Positions 9,609-18,355 of a stretch of DNA of 64,000 nucleotides are shown in pieces. The position numbers and the translations under genes are program-made. Within the stretch, counting starts at the first letter, position 1; each line of letters begins with the position of its first letter. The notes beneath the pieces were generated by a model. It did no database searches, was not told the origin of the DNA, and saw only the letters and a program-made list of their open reading frames with translations. The DNA lies in the NCBI RefSeq assembly GCF_045291545.1, contig NZ_CP149514.1, forward strand, positions 186,001-250,000, read 5' to 3'. This DNA comes from Gallaecimonas sp045291545 (GTDB taxonomy: Bacteria > Pseudomonadota > Gammaproteobacteria > Enterobacterales > Gallaecimonadaceae).

Positions 9609-10934
9609 ATGGCAAAAGTGATGTTATGGCTGTTGAGTGTACTGGCACTGCCGGCCTGGGCGGCTCTGCCTTGGGTAACGCCAGCGCAGCTACAGGCTCA
9701 TTACTGGCAGCAGCGCCTGGCACAGCCAGAGCGGCTATTGATGAATGCCCGGGAAATTGCCCGCTTTAATAAAGCGGCCATGGCCGAGCCCTCCATGGTG
9801 GCGTTGGCAGACTTGCCCAAGCAGTTACCGGGCCAGACGGTGCGCCGGCAGATCCAGGCACTTAGCCACCCGGCTGCGCGTTTCAACCAGCAACACCAGC
9901 CAATCAACTTCGCGCCACTGCGGGCAAATCTGGCATTGCCTGCTATTGGTCGGACGGTGACATTGCGTTATGCCCTGGTGGTCAAGCGCACCAGCATGCG
10001 CACCTTCCCCACAGACCAGCGGGCTTTTAACCGGCACATGGACCAGGACATCGACCGCTTTCAGGAAACCGGGCTTTTTACCGGTGAGCCGCTGGCGGTG
10101 CTGCACATCAGTGCCGATGGCCGCTGGGCCTTTGCTCAGGCCTATCATTATCGCGCCTGGGTGGCGGTGGCCGATATTGCCTTTGGGCCGCGCCGGACTG
10201 TGTTGCAGTTTGCCCATGCCAAGCCTTTTTTGGTGGTCACTGGCCGCCGCACAGAAACGGTGTATAACCCGGAGCTGGCAGCTGTGTCCCGGCGGCAACT
10301 GGCCATGGGAGTACGGCTGCCGTTACTGACTAAACCGCCGGAACAGCTCTATGGCCAGAATACCTACGCCGGCTTTGTGGTTCGGTTGCCGGTACGTCAG
10401 GCCAATGGCCGGTTGGCATTGCACTCAGCCTTGATCCCCCGTGGTGAAGACGTACATCAGGGGTATCTGCCACTAACCGGCCGTTATCTCATTGGCCAGG
10501 CGTTCAAGTTGCTCGGCCAGCGCTACGGCTGGGGGCATGACTATGACGGCCGCGATTGCACCGGTTTTATCAGCGATCTGTATCGTAGCTTTGGGCTGGT
10601 GATGCCCCGTAACGCCAGCCAGCAAGGGCGCGGCAGCTATGGCCGCAATTGGCGCTTTAGTGCCACCACCAGTGTTCAACGCAAACAAGCCCTGCTGGCA
10701 GCAGCCAAGCCAGGCACCATGCTTTACATGCCGGGCCACGCCATGTTGTTGCTGGGGCACATCAAGGGGCAAAGCTGGGTTATCCATGATGTTGAGAGCA
10801 TCAGCTATCGCCACCGGGGTCAGCTGCGCCATGCCAGGCTTAATGGCGTGTCGGTGACACCGTTGGCGCCATTACGGCTGTCTTCTGGCCGGCCCTTTAT
10901 TGAGGCACTTACTAGCCTGAAAGCCCTGCAATAA
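9609..10934 (+). CDS. Secreted SH3b-NlpC/P60 peptidoglycan endopeptidase
   Basis: The product is 441 residues with an N-terminal signal peptide ending near AWAALP. Residues about 110-300 resemble the two bacterial SH3 domains of the YkfC/Spr-like family (RTSMRTFPTDQRAF, RAWVAVADIAFG). The C-terminal third is an NlpC/P60 domain with catalytic Cys in GRDCTGFISDLYR, His in GHAMLLLGH and a third polar residue (His) in WVIHDVES. The family cleaves gamma-D-Glu to diamino acid bonds in stem peptides, so the role is wall turnover or peptide recycling in the periplasm. AGGAGG at 9598-9603 fixes the start, and the gene is tightly linked to the upstream transporter. Exact substrate and any link to the transporter are inference. 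Confidence 0.88.
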   Translation: MAKVMLWLLSVLALPAWAALPWVTPAQLQAHYWQQRLAQPERLLMNAREIARFNKAAMAEPSMVALADLPKQLPGQTVRRQIQALSHPAARFNQQHQPINFAPLRANLALPAIGRTVTLRYALVVKRTSMRTFPTDQRAFNRHMDQDIDRFQETGLFTGEPLAVLHISADGRWAFAQAYHYRAWVAVADIAFGPRRTVLQFAHAKPFLVVTGRRTETVYNPELAAVSRRQLAMGVRLPLLTKPPEQLYGQNTYAGFVVRLPVRQANGRLALHSALIPRGEDVHQGYLPLTGRYLIGQAFKLLGQRYGWGHDYDGRDCTGFISDLYRSFGLVMPRNASQQGRGSYGRNWRFSATTSVQRKQALLAAAKPGTMLYMPGHAMLLLGHIKGQSWVIHDVESISYRHRGQLRHARLNGVSVTPLAPLRLSSGRPFIEALTSLKALQ

Positions 10935-10958
10935 AAAAGGCGCCTTGCGGCGCCTTTT
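10935..10958. terminator. Bidirectional intrinsic terminator
   Basis: GGCGCC (10939-10944), loop TTGC and GGCGCC (10949-10954) lie between an A run and T4. It sits right after the NlpC/P60 stop and just before the convergent TonB-receptor stop, and serves both. Confidence 0.85.
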
Positions 10959-10960
10959 GC

Positions 10961-13387
10961 TTAGTAACGGTACTGGGCATTGAGGTAGTAATAGCCACCG
11001 TTGAAACCAAAGGGGGCATTGGTCAGCGGGTAGACAAAAATACCGTGGTAGTTGTTGTCAGCTGGCCGCTTTTCCGGGTAAGTGTCAAACAGGTTCTGGG
11101 CGCCGACAGTGATCGACAGCTGGTCGGTTGCCGCATACTTAAAGGCCAGATCAGTAACCCACTTGTGGTCATATTTGTAATCGCCACTGGAATAACCGAT
11201 GGAATAGGTACCAAAGTAGTTGAACCGCAGCGTTGTTTGCAGTTTACCCAAGGTGTGGGTTAACCCCAGGTTACCGGTGTTACGGGGCGTGGCTTTGGTC
11301 ATCCGGGTCTGTTCGATATGGTCAAACAGGTTATCTTCCAGGCCACCGAGGATCGACGGCAGGTGAATACTGTCAATGGTGGTCTTGTTGTATCCCCAGG
11401 CCAGGTTGGCTTTAAGCTGGCCGTAGCCACTGAGATCCCAGTTTTTGCTGGCAACCAGGTCAATACCGTGGGTTTTGGTATCCACAGCGTTAACAAAAAA
11501 GCGAGCTGACTGGGCACCGGAAGCGGTGATCAGATCAACAACGTTTTGCGGCAGGGTGCTGTCGGCACTGTTCAGTGAGGACGACAGCACAATGCGGTTG
11601 TCGACCTTGATCTGATAGGTGTCCAGAGTCATCGACAGGCCATTATCGCCGCTGTACGTCAGCCCCAGGCTGTAAGAATGTGATTTTTCCGGCTGCAACT
11701 GGCCAACGCCCAAAGCCTGGGTGATAGCCGCCAGGTTGTTGAAGGTGCCGGACTCTGTGGGTACCAGCGCGCCGTTGTTATTCGGATCCGGCACAAACAG
11801 CGTGGAGATATTGGTGAAGTACATCTGCTGTACGCTGGGAGCTCTGAAACCAGTATCCACGGTGCCGCGCAGCGCTAACTGGTCATTCAGCTGGTAGCGT
11901 CCGGACAGCTTCCAGCTGGTGTTGCCGCCAAAGTCAGAATAATTCTCGTGACGTACGGCGGCGGCCCAGTAAAAGGCATCGGTTAACTGGTTTTCAGTTT
12001 GCAGATAAACACCGATATTGTGGCGCTTGTCCTTGGTAGCCGAGGCTGGTGAAAAACCGACAAAGCCCTGGCTGCCGCCGGGTTTGTCCATGTAGCCGCC
12101 GTTGATGTAGGAGTCAGGCTCACCTGCCTCGATTTTGTATTGGTTCTGGCGCCAGGACACGCCCATGGCGACCAGCAGATCTGAATCGTTGGCAAAGGGC
12201 ACAAAGCGTGAAGCGTCAATGTTGGCGTTGGTTTCGTTGGTCGACAACGTACCGGCATCAAAGGCGGTAGGCGAGGTTGGTCCCAGCGAGGCATTCAGCG
12301 AGTGCTTCACCTTGTACTGGAAACTGTTCATGCCATAACCCAGCGAGCTGTCAATCTGCCACTGGCCGACACTGAACTTGTAACCGACATACAGCGATTT
12401 ATCGATGATCTTCGGCGCCAGCTCCGGCAGGAAACCGTCCGGGTAAATCTCGGGCAGGTTACGATCGTCAAGGGCGCGGCGATAGAAGGCGCCGGATGCA
12501 TTTTTCCGCTCACTGATACCACCAAAGGCATACAGCTTGCCGTTGTCACCGACCGGTTGACCAGCGTTAACAAATAACCCCAGGTTGTCGTATTTACCGT
12601 CACCAATTTGAAAATTCTTGCGATCAAAAGTGGCCTCCCGGGGGTCCGGTTCGCCATTGATCAGAGGGTATTGCTGGCGGGGATCTGGGCCCGCACGGTT
12701 GGTTTTATTGTGGTGCTCGGCGGTCAGTGACAAGTTGATAAAGCCATCGTTGGGCAGGCTTAGGCCCTGGTTCCACCCCACCAGCCACTTCTGGCCGTCA
12801 CCGGCATAGCGCTGCCCGGTTTGGGCGGTTACGGTGCCGCCGGAGGCATTATCTTTGAGCACAATGTTGATCACCCCGGCAATGGCGTCGGAACCATACT
12901 GGGCTGAGGCACCGTCACGCAGGATTTCAATGCGTTTAATGGCCGCCATGGGAATAGCGTTGAGGTCAACATTCGACGAACCTTTCCCGGCCGTGCCGTT
13001 CAGGTGCACCAGCGCCGAGCCATGGCGCCGTTTGCCATTAACCAATACCAGCACATGATCCGGGCTCATACCCCGCAGAGAAGCCGGCCGCACCGCGTCA
13101 TCTCCGTCGGTAATAGACGACTGCGGAAAACTGTAACTGGGCGCCAGAAACTGCAGTGCTTTGGCGGTTTCGGTCATGCCGGTGGCCTGCAGTTGCTCAC
13201 TGCTAATAATATCCACTGGTGCGGCGCTGTCGGTGGCGGTACGCAGGGCCAGGCGCGAACCGATTACCTCTATGGTTTCGGGTTTTTTATCTGCTGTAGT
13301 GCTGTTGTCGGTGGTATCGGCGGCGATGGCCAGTCCAGGCAAAGCGAATGCCGTGGACAGAGCAAGGGCGATGGAGGAAAAACGCAT
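10961..13387 (-). CDS. TonB-dependent outer membrane receptor
   Basis: The product is 808 residues with a signal peptide (MRFSSIALALSTAFALPG, cleavage near AIA-AD). A possible TonB box ETIEVIG is followed by a plug domain (RGMSPDHVLVLVNGKRRHG, RIEILRDGASAQYGSDAIAG) and a long beta-barrel that ends in an aromatic residue (NAQYRY). Such receptors import siderophores, cobalamin, sugars or other large ligands with TonB-ExbBD energy. No neighbouring gene reveals the ligand. The start at 13387 is chosen from GAGG five nt upstream and the signal peptide; the frame runs 42 codons further upstream without plausible sequence. The gene stands alone between a terminator and a 414-nt gap. Confidence 0.93.
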   Translation of the reverse strand: MRFSSIALALSTAFALPGLAIAADTTDNSTTADKKPETIEVIGSRLALRTATDSAAPVDIISSEQLQATGMTETAKALQFLAPSYSFPQSSITDGDDAVRPASLRGMSPDHVLVLVNGKRRHGSALVHLNGTAGKGSSNVDLNAIPMAAIKRIEILRDGASAQYGSDAIAGVINIVLKDNASGGTVTAQTGQRYAGDGQKWLVGWNQGLSLPNDGFINLSLTAEHHNKTNRAGPDPRQQYPLINGEPDPREATFDRKNFQIGDGKYDNLGLFVNAGQPVGDNGKLYAFGGISERKNASGAFYRRALDDRNLPEIYPDGFLPELAPKIIDKSLYVGYKFSVGQWQIDSSLGYGMNSFQYKVKHSLNASLGPTSPTAFDAGTLSTNETNANIDASRFVPFANDSDLLVAMGVSWRQNQYKIEAGEPDSYINGGYMDKPGGSQGFVGFSPASATKDKRHNIGVYLQTENQLTDAFYWAAAVRHENYSDFGGNTSWKLSGRYQLNDQLALRGTVDTGFRAPSVQQMYFTNISTLFVPDPNNNGALVPTESGTFNNLAAITQALGVGQLQPEKSHSYSLGLTYSGDNGLSMTLDTYQIKVDNRIVLSSSLNSADSTLPQNVVDLITASGAQSARFFVNAVDTKTHGIDLVASKNWDLSGYGQLKANLAWGYNKTTIDSIHLPSILGGLEDNLFDHIEQTRMTKATPRNTGNLGLTHTLGKLQTTLRFNYFGTYSIGYSSGDYKYDHKWVTDLAFKYAATDQLSITVGAQNLFDTYPEKRPADNNYHGIFVYPLTNAPFGFNGGYYYLNAQYRY

Positions 13388-13801
13388 GATGACCTCGTTC
13401 TGATTGCGAAACCTGGTTTTAAAAGGTTTGGTTTTGTGAATTAAATTATTGTTTTGATGAAAAGTTATGCAGCTTGGTGATATCAGCCAGCAGCGCATAT
13501 TGCAAGGCACCACTGACCCAGCTCATGCCCCTCCTTTTGCAGTGAAAAACAGCTAAAAGACAGCAAAATGGCGCAAAAGCACCCCGTTACATGGTTGACT
13601 TATCATCAGTTGTTGGCGTTCTTTGTTGTTGATTCTGTGGCCAAAAATGTGAACCAGTACAGACTTTTTATGGACCAAAAGTGAATGAGATATTTCAATT
13701 TGGAATGAATACCTTATTTAGCAGTTCTTCGTGGCATAAGTAAGATGCTGGTGTTCTGGCCAGTGAGTCAGTAGAGTTGCGCCGCTTGCCGAGGAGGTGT
13801 T
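13388..13801. other. Intergenic region upstream of TonB receptor and MFS gene
   Basis: This 414-nt stretch is richer in A/T than its surroundings and must hold the divergent promoters of the receptor and the exporter. I see no convincing -35/-10 pair, no Fur-like palindrome and no coding region. GAGGAGG at 13791-13797 is the ribosome binding site of the MFS gene. Confidence 0.5.
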
Positions 13802-14968
13802 GTGGCGCGTTTAAAATGGTTATTGCTGGCGTTGGTTTTACTTAGCCCGCTGGGGATTGATATTTATCTGCCGGCGATCCCGGCCATTGCCAATGCGTTG
13901 GCCATACCGGCGTCACTGGTGCAAAGCACGGTGAGCCTGTTTTTACTGATGATGGGGCTGGGGCAGCTCATTGCCGGCCCTCTGGCTGATCGTTTTGGCC
14001 GCCGGCCGGTGGCCATGGCTGGCGTCTTGTTGTACATGCTGGGTGGCCTGATGGCGATGCTGGCAGATAATGTTTTGCTGTTTATTGCCTCACGCTTGTT
14101 GCAAGGTACGGCGGTGTGTTGCAGCTCAGTGGTGGCATTTACTGCGGTACGTGACCGCCTTGACGGCGAAGCCAGTGCGCGCACTTACTCTTTTTTAAAC
14201 GGTGCTTTGAATATTGTTCCGGCCCTGGCGCCATTATTGGGCGGCTTTTTGGCGCAGCAGTTTGGCTGGCAGGCGCCGTTCGGCTTTCTGGCTGGTTATG
14301 CGGCGCTGCTGCTGGGGGTGATCTGGCGCTACTTGCCGGAAACCCGGCCCGCCGATACCCACGCCGCCACCTTACTGCCACTGCACCGTTACCTGCAGAT
14401 CCTCCGCAGCCGGCAGTTTCGCCGTTTTAGCCTGGTCAATAGTACTGGCATGGGCATGGTGCTGAGCTATGTGTCATTGGCGCCGACGGTGATGATTGCG
14501 GAGGCGGGTTTATCACCGGTCCACTTTTCGCTGATCTTCGGGGCTAATGCACTGTGGATCATGTTGGCGTCGGCCAATGCCAACTGGCTGATCCGCCGTT
14601 TTGGGCAGCGACGTTGCCTACAGGTTGCGGCCAGCTGGCAAGCGCTGGCGGCGTTGAGCTTGATGCTCTCGTTTACTTTGTGGGGCAGCTCTGCGGTCGG
14701 CTACATGCTACCGGTGGCGTTGGGGTGTGCCGGTTTTGCCTGTGGCCTGGGGCCGGCCACCAGCCTGGCTTTGGCACCTTATAAAGCACAGGCTGGCGTT
14801 GCGGCATCATTGGTACTGTTTATGCAGATGGCGGGGGCATCGCTGATTGGCCTGTTGGCAGTGGCCTTGCCGGTGGCGCCACAATGGGCACTGGCTGCCA
14901 CCATGCTGCTGGCGGCGTTGGTGGCTTACCGGGCTGCCAGGGCCGCGGTTAGCGTTGCGGCCAGTTGA
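13802..14968 (+). CDS. Bcr/CflA-type MFS drug efflux transporter
   Basis: The product is 388 residues with twelve predicted membrane segments. The start SPLGIDIYLPAIPAIA and the motif-A loop GPLADRFGRRPV are typical of the Bcr/CflA subfamily (drug:H+ antiporter, DHA1), which exports drugs such as bicyclomycin, sulfonamides or chloramphenicol across the inner membrane. The start is GTG, supported by GAGGAGG 4 nt before it. The 3' end overlaps the convergent selU gene by 43 nt. The substrate cannot be assigned from sequence. Confidence 0.9.
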   Translation: MARLKWLLLALVLLSPLGIDIYLPAIPAIANALAIPASLVQSTVSLFLLMMGLGQLIAGPLADRFGRRPVAMAGVLLYMLGGLMAMLADNVLLFIASRLLQGTAVCCSSVVAFTAVRDRLDGEASARTYSFLNGALNIVPALAPLLGGFLAQQFGWQAPFGFLAGYAALLLGVIWRYLPETRPADTHAATLLPLHRYLQILRSRQFRRFSLVNSTGMGMVLSYVSLAPTVMIAEAGLSPVHFSLIFGANALWIMLASANANWLIRRFGQRRCLQVAASWQALAALSLMLSFTLWGSSAVGYMLPVALGCAGFACGLGPATSLALAPYKAQAGVAASLVLFMQMAGASLIGLLAVALPVAPQWALAATMLLAALVAYRAARAAVSVAAS

Positions 14969-16008
14969 TCGGCACTACCGCGAGCAACGATCCGCTGTTG
15001 CAATTTATCCAGCTGGTAGTGATACATCGGGTCGTAATAGTCAGTTAGTAGTTGGGCTATCCATTGCCGATGGCCGCTGTTGTCGCCTTGTTGTTGCTGG
15101 GCGGTGAGAGCCGCGCTCATCAGCTCCGCTAACTGGCGGTAACGCTGATCGCCAAGGCGTCGGGAAATTCCTTTAAGGCTGGCCTGTAACCCCTCGGCAA
15201 AAGCGTTAAAAGCAGCGTCTGGCGCTAGCCGGGCCTGCTGTTCGGCCAGATTTTGCTGAATATACTGCTGGTGAATACGTTCAACCCGCTCGGCAAGGGG
15301 CGCTTCCAGTAAAAAAATCGGCGCCTTGGCCATGGCTCGGTGCAAGGCCAGCGGCACCGCTACCGAGCCAATCAAGCGCGATTCGTCTTCCAGCAATAAG
15401 GGACCCGTTTGCCCGCGCAGGGCCATGGCCAGACGATTCTCAAAGGTCACCGGTGACGGTTGCGGGGTGACGCGCCGGCCAAAAGCCGAACCACGGTGGC
15501 AGGCCAGATCTTCGAGATCGACCGCCTGCGGGAAATGATGAATAAAGTCGGTTTTACCGCTGCCGGTGGTGCCGGCAACCACAAACAGCGGCCGCTGTGC
15601 CGCTTGCTCATTAATGGCCATCAAGTGTTGCCGCAGTGCCTTGTAGCCACCGGCTACCAAAGGAATATGCAAACCGGCTTCAGCCAGCCATTGCTGCACC
15701 AGTTGTGAGCGTAAACCGCCGCGAAAGCAGAACAGCACGGCCTGGGGGTGAGCATCAATAAAGTCCTGCCAGGCAGCCAGCCGCTGAGCTTTAACATCAC
15801 CGCTGACCAGCTCATGGCCCAGCGCAATGGCGGCCTCTGGCCCTTGCTGTTTGTAGCAGGTGCCGACGCGGGCCCGCTCGTGGTCGTTCATCAATGGCAG
15901 ATTGACCGCCCAAGGCAGAGTACCTTTTGCAAACTCCACTGGCGCTCGCACATCAAAGACTGGCCGTTGGGAGCTGAGTAATTCTTCGGGGGTTACAGTT
16001 GTAACCAC
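14926..16008 (-). CDS. selU: tRNA 2-selenouridine synthase
   Basis: The product is 360 residues, matching the family (E. coli YbbB/MnmH about 364). The N-terminal rhodanese domain carries the catalytic Cys in FCFRGGLRSQ (about residue 94). The C-terminal half has a P-loop (GTTGSGKTD) that handles the geranyl step. The enzyme converts 2-thiouridine at wobble position 34 of tRNA-Lys, -Glu and -Gln to 2-selenouridine, using selenophosphate. The start is GTG at 16008, inside the end of selD (16-nt overlap), which implies translational coupling. Its 3' end lies 43 nt inside the convergent MFS gene, with no separate terminator visible. Confidence 0.95.
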   Translation of the reverse strand: MVTTVTPEELLSSQRPVFDVRAPVEFAKGTLPWAVNLPLMNDHERARVGTCYKQQGPEAAIALGHELVSGDVKAQRLAAWQDFIDAHPQAVLFCFRGGLRSQLVQQWLAEAGLHIPLVAGGYKALRQHLMAINEQAAQRPLFVVAGTTGSGKTDFIHHFPQAVDLEDLACHRGSAFGRRVTPQPSPVTFENRLAMALRGQTGPLLLEDESRLIGSVAVPLALHRAMAKAPIFLLEAPLAERVERIHQQYIQQNLAEQQARLAPDAAFNAFAEGLQASLKGISRRLGDQRYRQLAELMSAALTAQQQQGDNSGHRQWIAQLLTDYYDPMYHYQLDKLQQRIVARGSADQLAATLTAALAAR

Positions 16009-17021
16009 GCTGCCCCCCGGGTCTGTACCTGGCCAATAGGATATAAGGGTTGTTGGTGTTCGTCGGCCAGTGCTGCCAGAGCCTGCTGCTCGGCCGGTGA
16101 TACGGCAATCAACAAACCGCCACTGGTTTGTGGGTCGGCCAGTAGCTGGGCTTGACGCTGGCTCAACTCGGGAAGCTTGTCGCCGTAGGCCTCCAGGTTT
16201 CGTTGCGTTCCCCCGGGAATGGCGCCGGCTGCTAAGTAGTAGTCGATGTCATCAAGTAATGGCAGTTGCTCGGTGAATAACCGGGCGCAGCTGTTGCTGG
16301 CTTCCATCATTTCCAGCAGGTGGCCAGCCAGGCCAAAGCCGGTGACATCGGTCATGGCGTGCACACCTTCCAGCGTCGCGGCAATGGCGCCAAACTGGTT
16401 GAGTTGCACCATTTGATCTCGGGCCAGCGTGCGGTGTTCTGCTTTGAGCAGGCCCTTTTTCTCGGCGGTAGTGAGAATGCCCACCCCCAAAGGTTTGGTC
16501 AGCAGCAGCAGATCGCCGGCTTGCGCACCGCCGTTTTGTTTCAGGCGGTTAAGGGGCACGCGGCCGGTTACCGCCAACCCGAAGATAGGCTCAGGGGCAT
16601 CAATGCTGTGGCCTCCTGCTAGGGGAATGCCAGCGGCCTCGCAGGCTTCCCGGCCTCCAGCGACTACCTGACCGGCAACCTCGGCCGGTAGCTTATCAAT
16701 GGGCCAGCCGAGAATAGCAATAGCCATCAGTGGCGTACCCCCCATGGCGTAAATATCGGAAATGGCATTGGTGGCGGCAATGCGGCCAAAGTCCATGGGG
16801 TCGTCGATGATGGGCATGAAAAAGTCGGTAGTAGAAACAATGCCGGTGCCGTCGCCCAGGTCCATTACGGCGGCGTCATCTCGGCTGTGATTGCCTACCA
16901 GCAGATCAGGGAAAGCCATGGTGCCGCGTGAGCCGGCCAGAATGCGTTCCAGCACCTTGGGTGAGATCTTGCAGCCACAGCCGGCGCCATGGCTGTATTG
17001 GGTCAGCCTGATGTTATCCAT
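15993..17021 (-). CDS. selD: Selenophosphate synthase (selenide, water dikinase)
   Basis: The product is 342 residues. It makes selenophosphate from selenide and ATP. The N-terminal YSHGAGCGCKISPK holds the catalytic Cys (C15, equal to E. coli C17) and Lys (K18); this is the Cys form, not selenocysteine. Metal and ATP-binding motifs follow (GNHSRDDAAV, GGHSID). The start at 17021 is set by GGAGG four nt upstream; the frame is open 43 codons further but without homology. selD and selU overlap, so the local use of selenophosphate is tRNA modification. selA and selB are not in the window, so selenoprotein synthesis cannot be judged. Confidence 0.96.
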   Translation of the reverse strand: MDNIRLTQYSHGAGCGCKISPKVLERILAGSRGTMAFPDLLVGNHSRDDAAVMDLGDGTGIVSTTDFFMPIIDDPMDFGRIAATNAISDIYAMGGTPLMAIAILGWPIDKLPAEVAGQVVAGGREACEAAGIPLAGGHSIDAPEPIFGLAVTGRVPLNRLKQNGGAQAGDLLLLTKPLGVGILTTAEKKGLLKAEHRTLARDQMVQLNQFGAIAATLEGVHAMTDVTGFGLAGHLLEMMEASNSCARLFTEQLPLLDDIDYYLAAGAIPGGTQRNLEAYGDKLPELSQRQAQLLADPQTSGGLLIAVSPAEQQALAALADEHQQPLYPIGQVQTRGAAWLQL

Positions 17022-17050
17022 GTTACCTCCGTCCACGAAGGGCCATGATA

Positions 17051-17077
17051 CAAAAAAGGCGCCGTGCTGGCGCCTTT
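17051..17077 (-). terminator. Intrinsic terminator of the desaturase gene
   Basis: AAAGGCGCC and GGCGCCTTT pair around GTGCT. Read on the minus strand the hairpin is followed by T6. It lies 3 nt beyond the desaturase stop and upstream of selD, whose promoter must therefore be very close. Confidence 0.85.
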
Positions 17078-17079
17078 GT

Positions 17080-18189
17080 TCAAACCAGTTGTAAGCGCAG
17101 GTGTTGCCAGCGCAGCTGTAGTTCTTTGAGCTTACCGGCCAGCTCGTCAAGCTGGTGGCGCAACTCCGAGGCTTCTACCGACTGCTTGAGTTTACTACCC
17201 TTCATTTGCAGCCAGCGTTTACGCAGCTGGTAGTAATGCTGAGCGGTCGCGACAAACTCCTCGTAATGATGATGCAGCTCTTTGAAACACAAACCTTTGG
17301 CCTGAGCCTTGGCCTGGGTTTCTTCCAGCTGACGAGTCAGTTTGGCTTTAACGATCAGCTCTTCCGGGGTACGGCGCAGATTGCTGGCCAGACCCAGTGC
17401 TTTAGCCCCTCTGATCAACCATTTGGTTGGGTCGAAGTGATACCAGCGAATGCCGTTCCGGTAGTCGTTCTCAAAGGTATGGTGGAAGTTGTGATAGCCC
17501 TCACCGAAAGTCAAAAAGGCCAACAGGCCGTTGTCACGGGCGCTGTGCTTGTCGGTAAAGGTACGCTGGCCCCAGATGTGTGCCAGAGAGTTGATAAAAA
17601 AGGTTGTGTGGTGGGTCATGAAAATGCGGAAGAACCCGACCAGCAAGACAGTACCGAGTACATCACCCAATAGCATTCCCAGCAGCAGGGGAATGGCAAA
17701 GTTCAGTACCAAAACCAGTGCCAGGTAATGGCGATGCTGAAAGGCCACAATGGCATCTTTTTGCAGGTCGCGCACATTGCTGTAGTCACTGTAGCGTTCC
17801 TGCTGGTATTCGCGCAGCATCCAGCCAATATGAGAAAACCAGAAACCGCGGCCTGCCGAATAGGGGTCAATATCGTTGTTGTCCACATGCCGGTGGTGAA
17901 CCCGGTGATCTGACGACCAGTGGATAATGGAATTCTGAATAGCCAGCGCACCGCCCAAGGCAAACAGCCAGCGCAGTACCGGGTGAGCTTGATAAGTCTT
18001 ATGAGACCAGAGCCGGTGGTACCCGGCGGTGATCGACAGCCCGCAGTAAACAAACAACACAGCAAAAGCCAGCCACTGCCAGCCACTATAGCCGTGGTAA
18101 AAGCCCCACAGGGGCATGGCGACCAGCGCCATCAGGGCTGTGACCGCAAAAAAGGCGGCGTTAACCCAAATTATTCGGGGTTTACTCAT
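17080..18189 (-). CDS. Membrane acyl-CoA (delta-9 type) fatty acid desaturase
   Basis: The product is 369 residues. Three histidine boxes of the membrane di-iron desaturases are present: HRLWSH near residue 58, HRVHHRH near 95, and GYHNFHH near 235. Four membrane segments surround them. The enzyme introduces a cis double bond into saturated acyl-CoA, adjusting membrane fluidity aerobically. After the catalytic core a charged helical extension of about 85 residues (from roughly residue 285) looks like a coiled coil. The gene is divergent from fabR, and a likely FabR operator lies directly before its start, so it is probably repressed by FabR when unsaturated acyl chains are abundant. Confidence 0.93.
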   Translation of the reverse strand: MSKPRIIWVNAAFFAVTALMALVAMPLWGFYHGYSGWQWLAFAVLFVYCGLSITAGYHRLWSHKTYQAHPVLRWLFALGGALAIQNSIIHWSSDHRVHHRHVDNNDIDPYSAGRGFWFSHIGWMLREYQQERYSDYSNVRDLQKDAIVAFQHRHYLALVLVLNFAIPLLLGMLLGDVLGTVLLVGFFRIFMTHHTTFFINSLAHIWGQRTFTDKHSARDNGLLAFLTFGEGYHNFHHTFENDYRNGIRWYHFDPTKWLIRGAKALGLASNLRRTPEELIVKAKLTRQLEETQAKAQAKGLCFKELHHHYEEFVATAQHYYQLRKRWLQMKGSKLKQSVEASELRHQLDELAGKLKELQLRWQHLRLQLV

Positions 18190-18204
18190 ATGTCACTCAA
18201 TTTC

Positions 18205-18222
18205 AGCTTACAACTGTACGCC
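18205..18222. promoter_or_regulatory. Candidate FabR operator between desaturase gene and fabR
   Basis: AGCTTACA-AC-TGTACGCC is an imperfect palindrome (6 of 8 positions pair). It resembles the FabR-type sites built on TACA..TGTACGC that precede enterobacterial fabA/fabB. It lies 15 nt upstream of the desaturase start codon, in the 166-nt divergent gap with fabR. The match is from memory of the consensus, not a scan. Confidence 0.55.
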
Positions 18223-18355
18223 ATTTAAGAGGTTGGCGAGATAACTGTCAATGCTACTCGTCGCATAGGGTGATCGACTTCTGGTTTTGAGCGGTTTGCC
18301 TTTTTATTGCCAAGGCAGGCTAGAATAACGGCCTCTGGCCATGCAGGAGCAAGCT

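Noticed and set aside
13388..13801. Fur box or riboswitch before the TonB receptor
   Set aside because: No GATAATGATAATCATTATC-like sequence and no cobalamin riboswitch core were found by eye.
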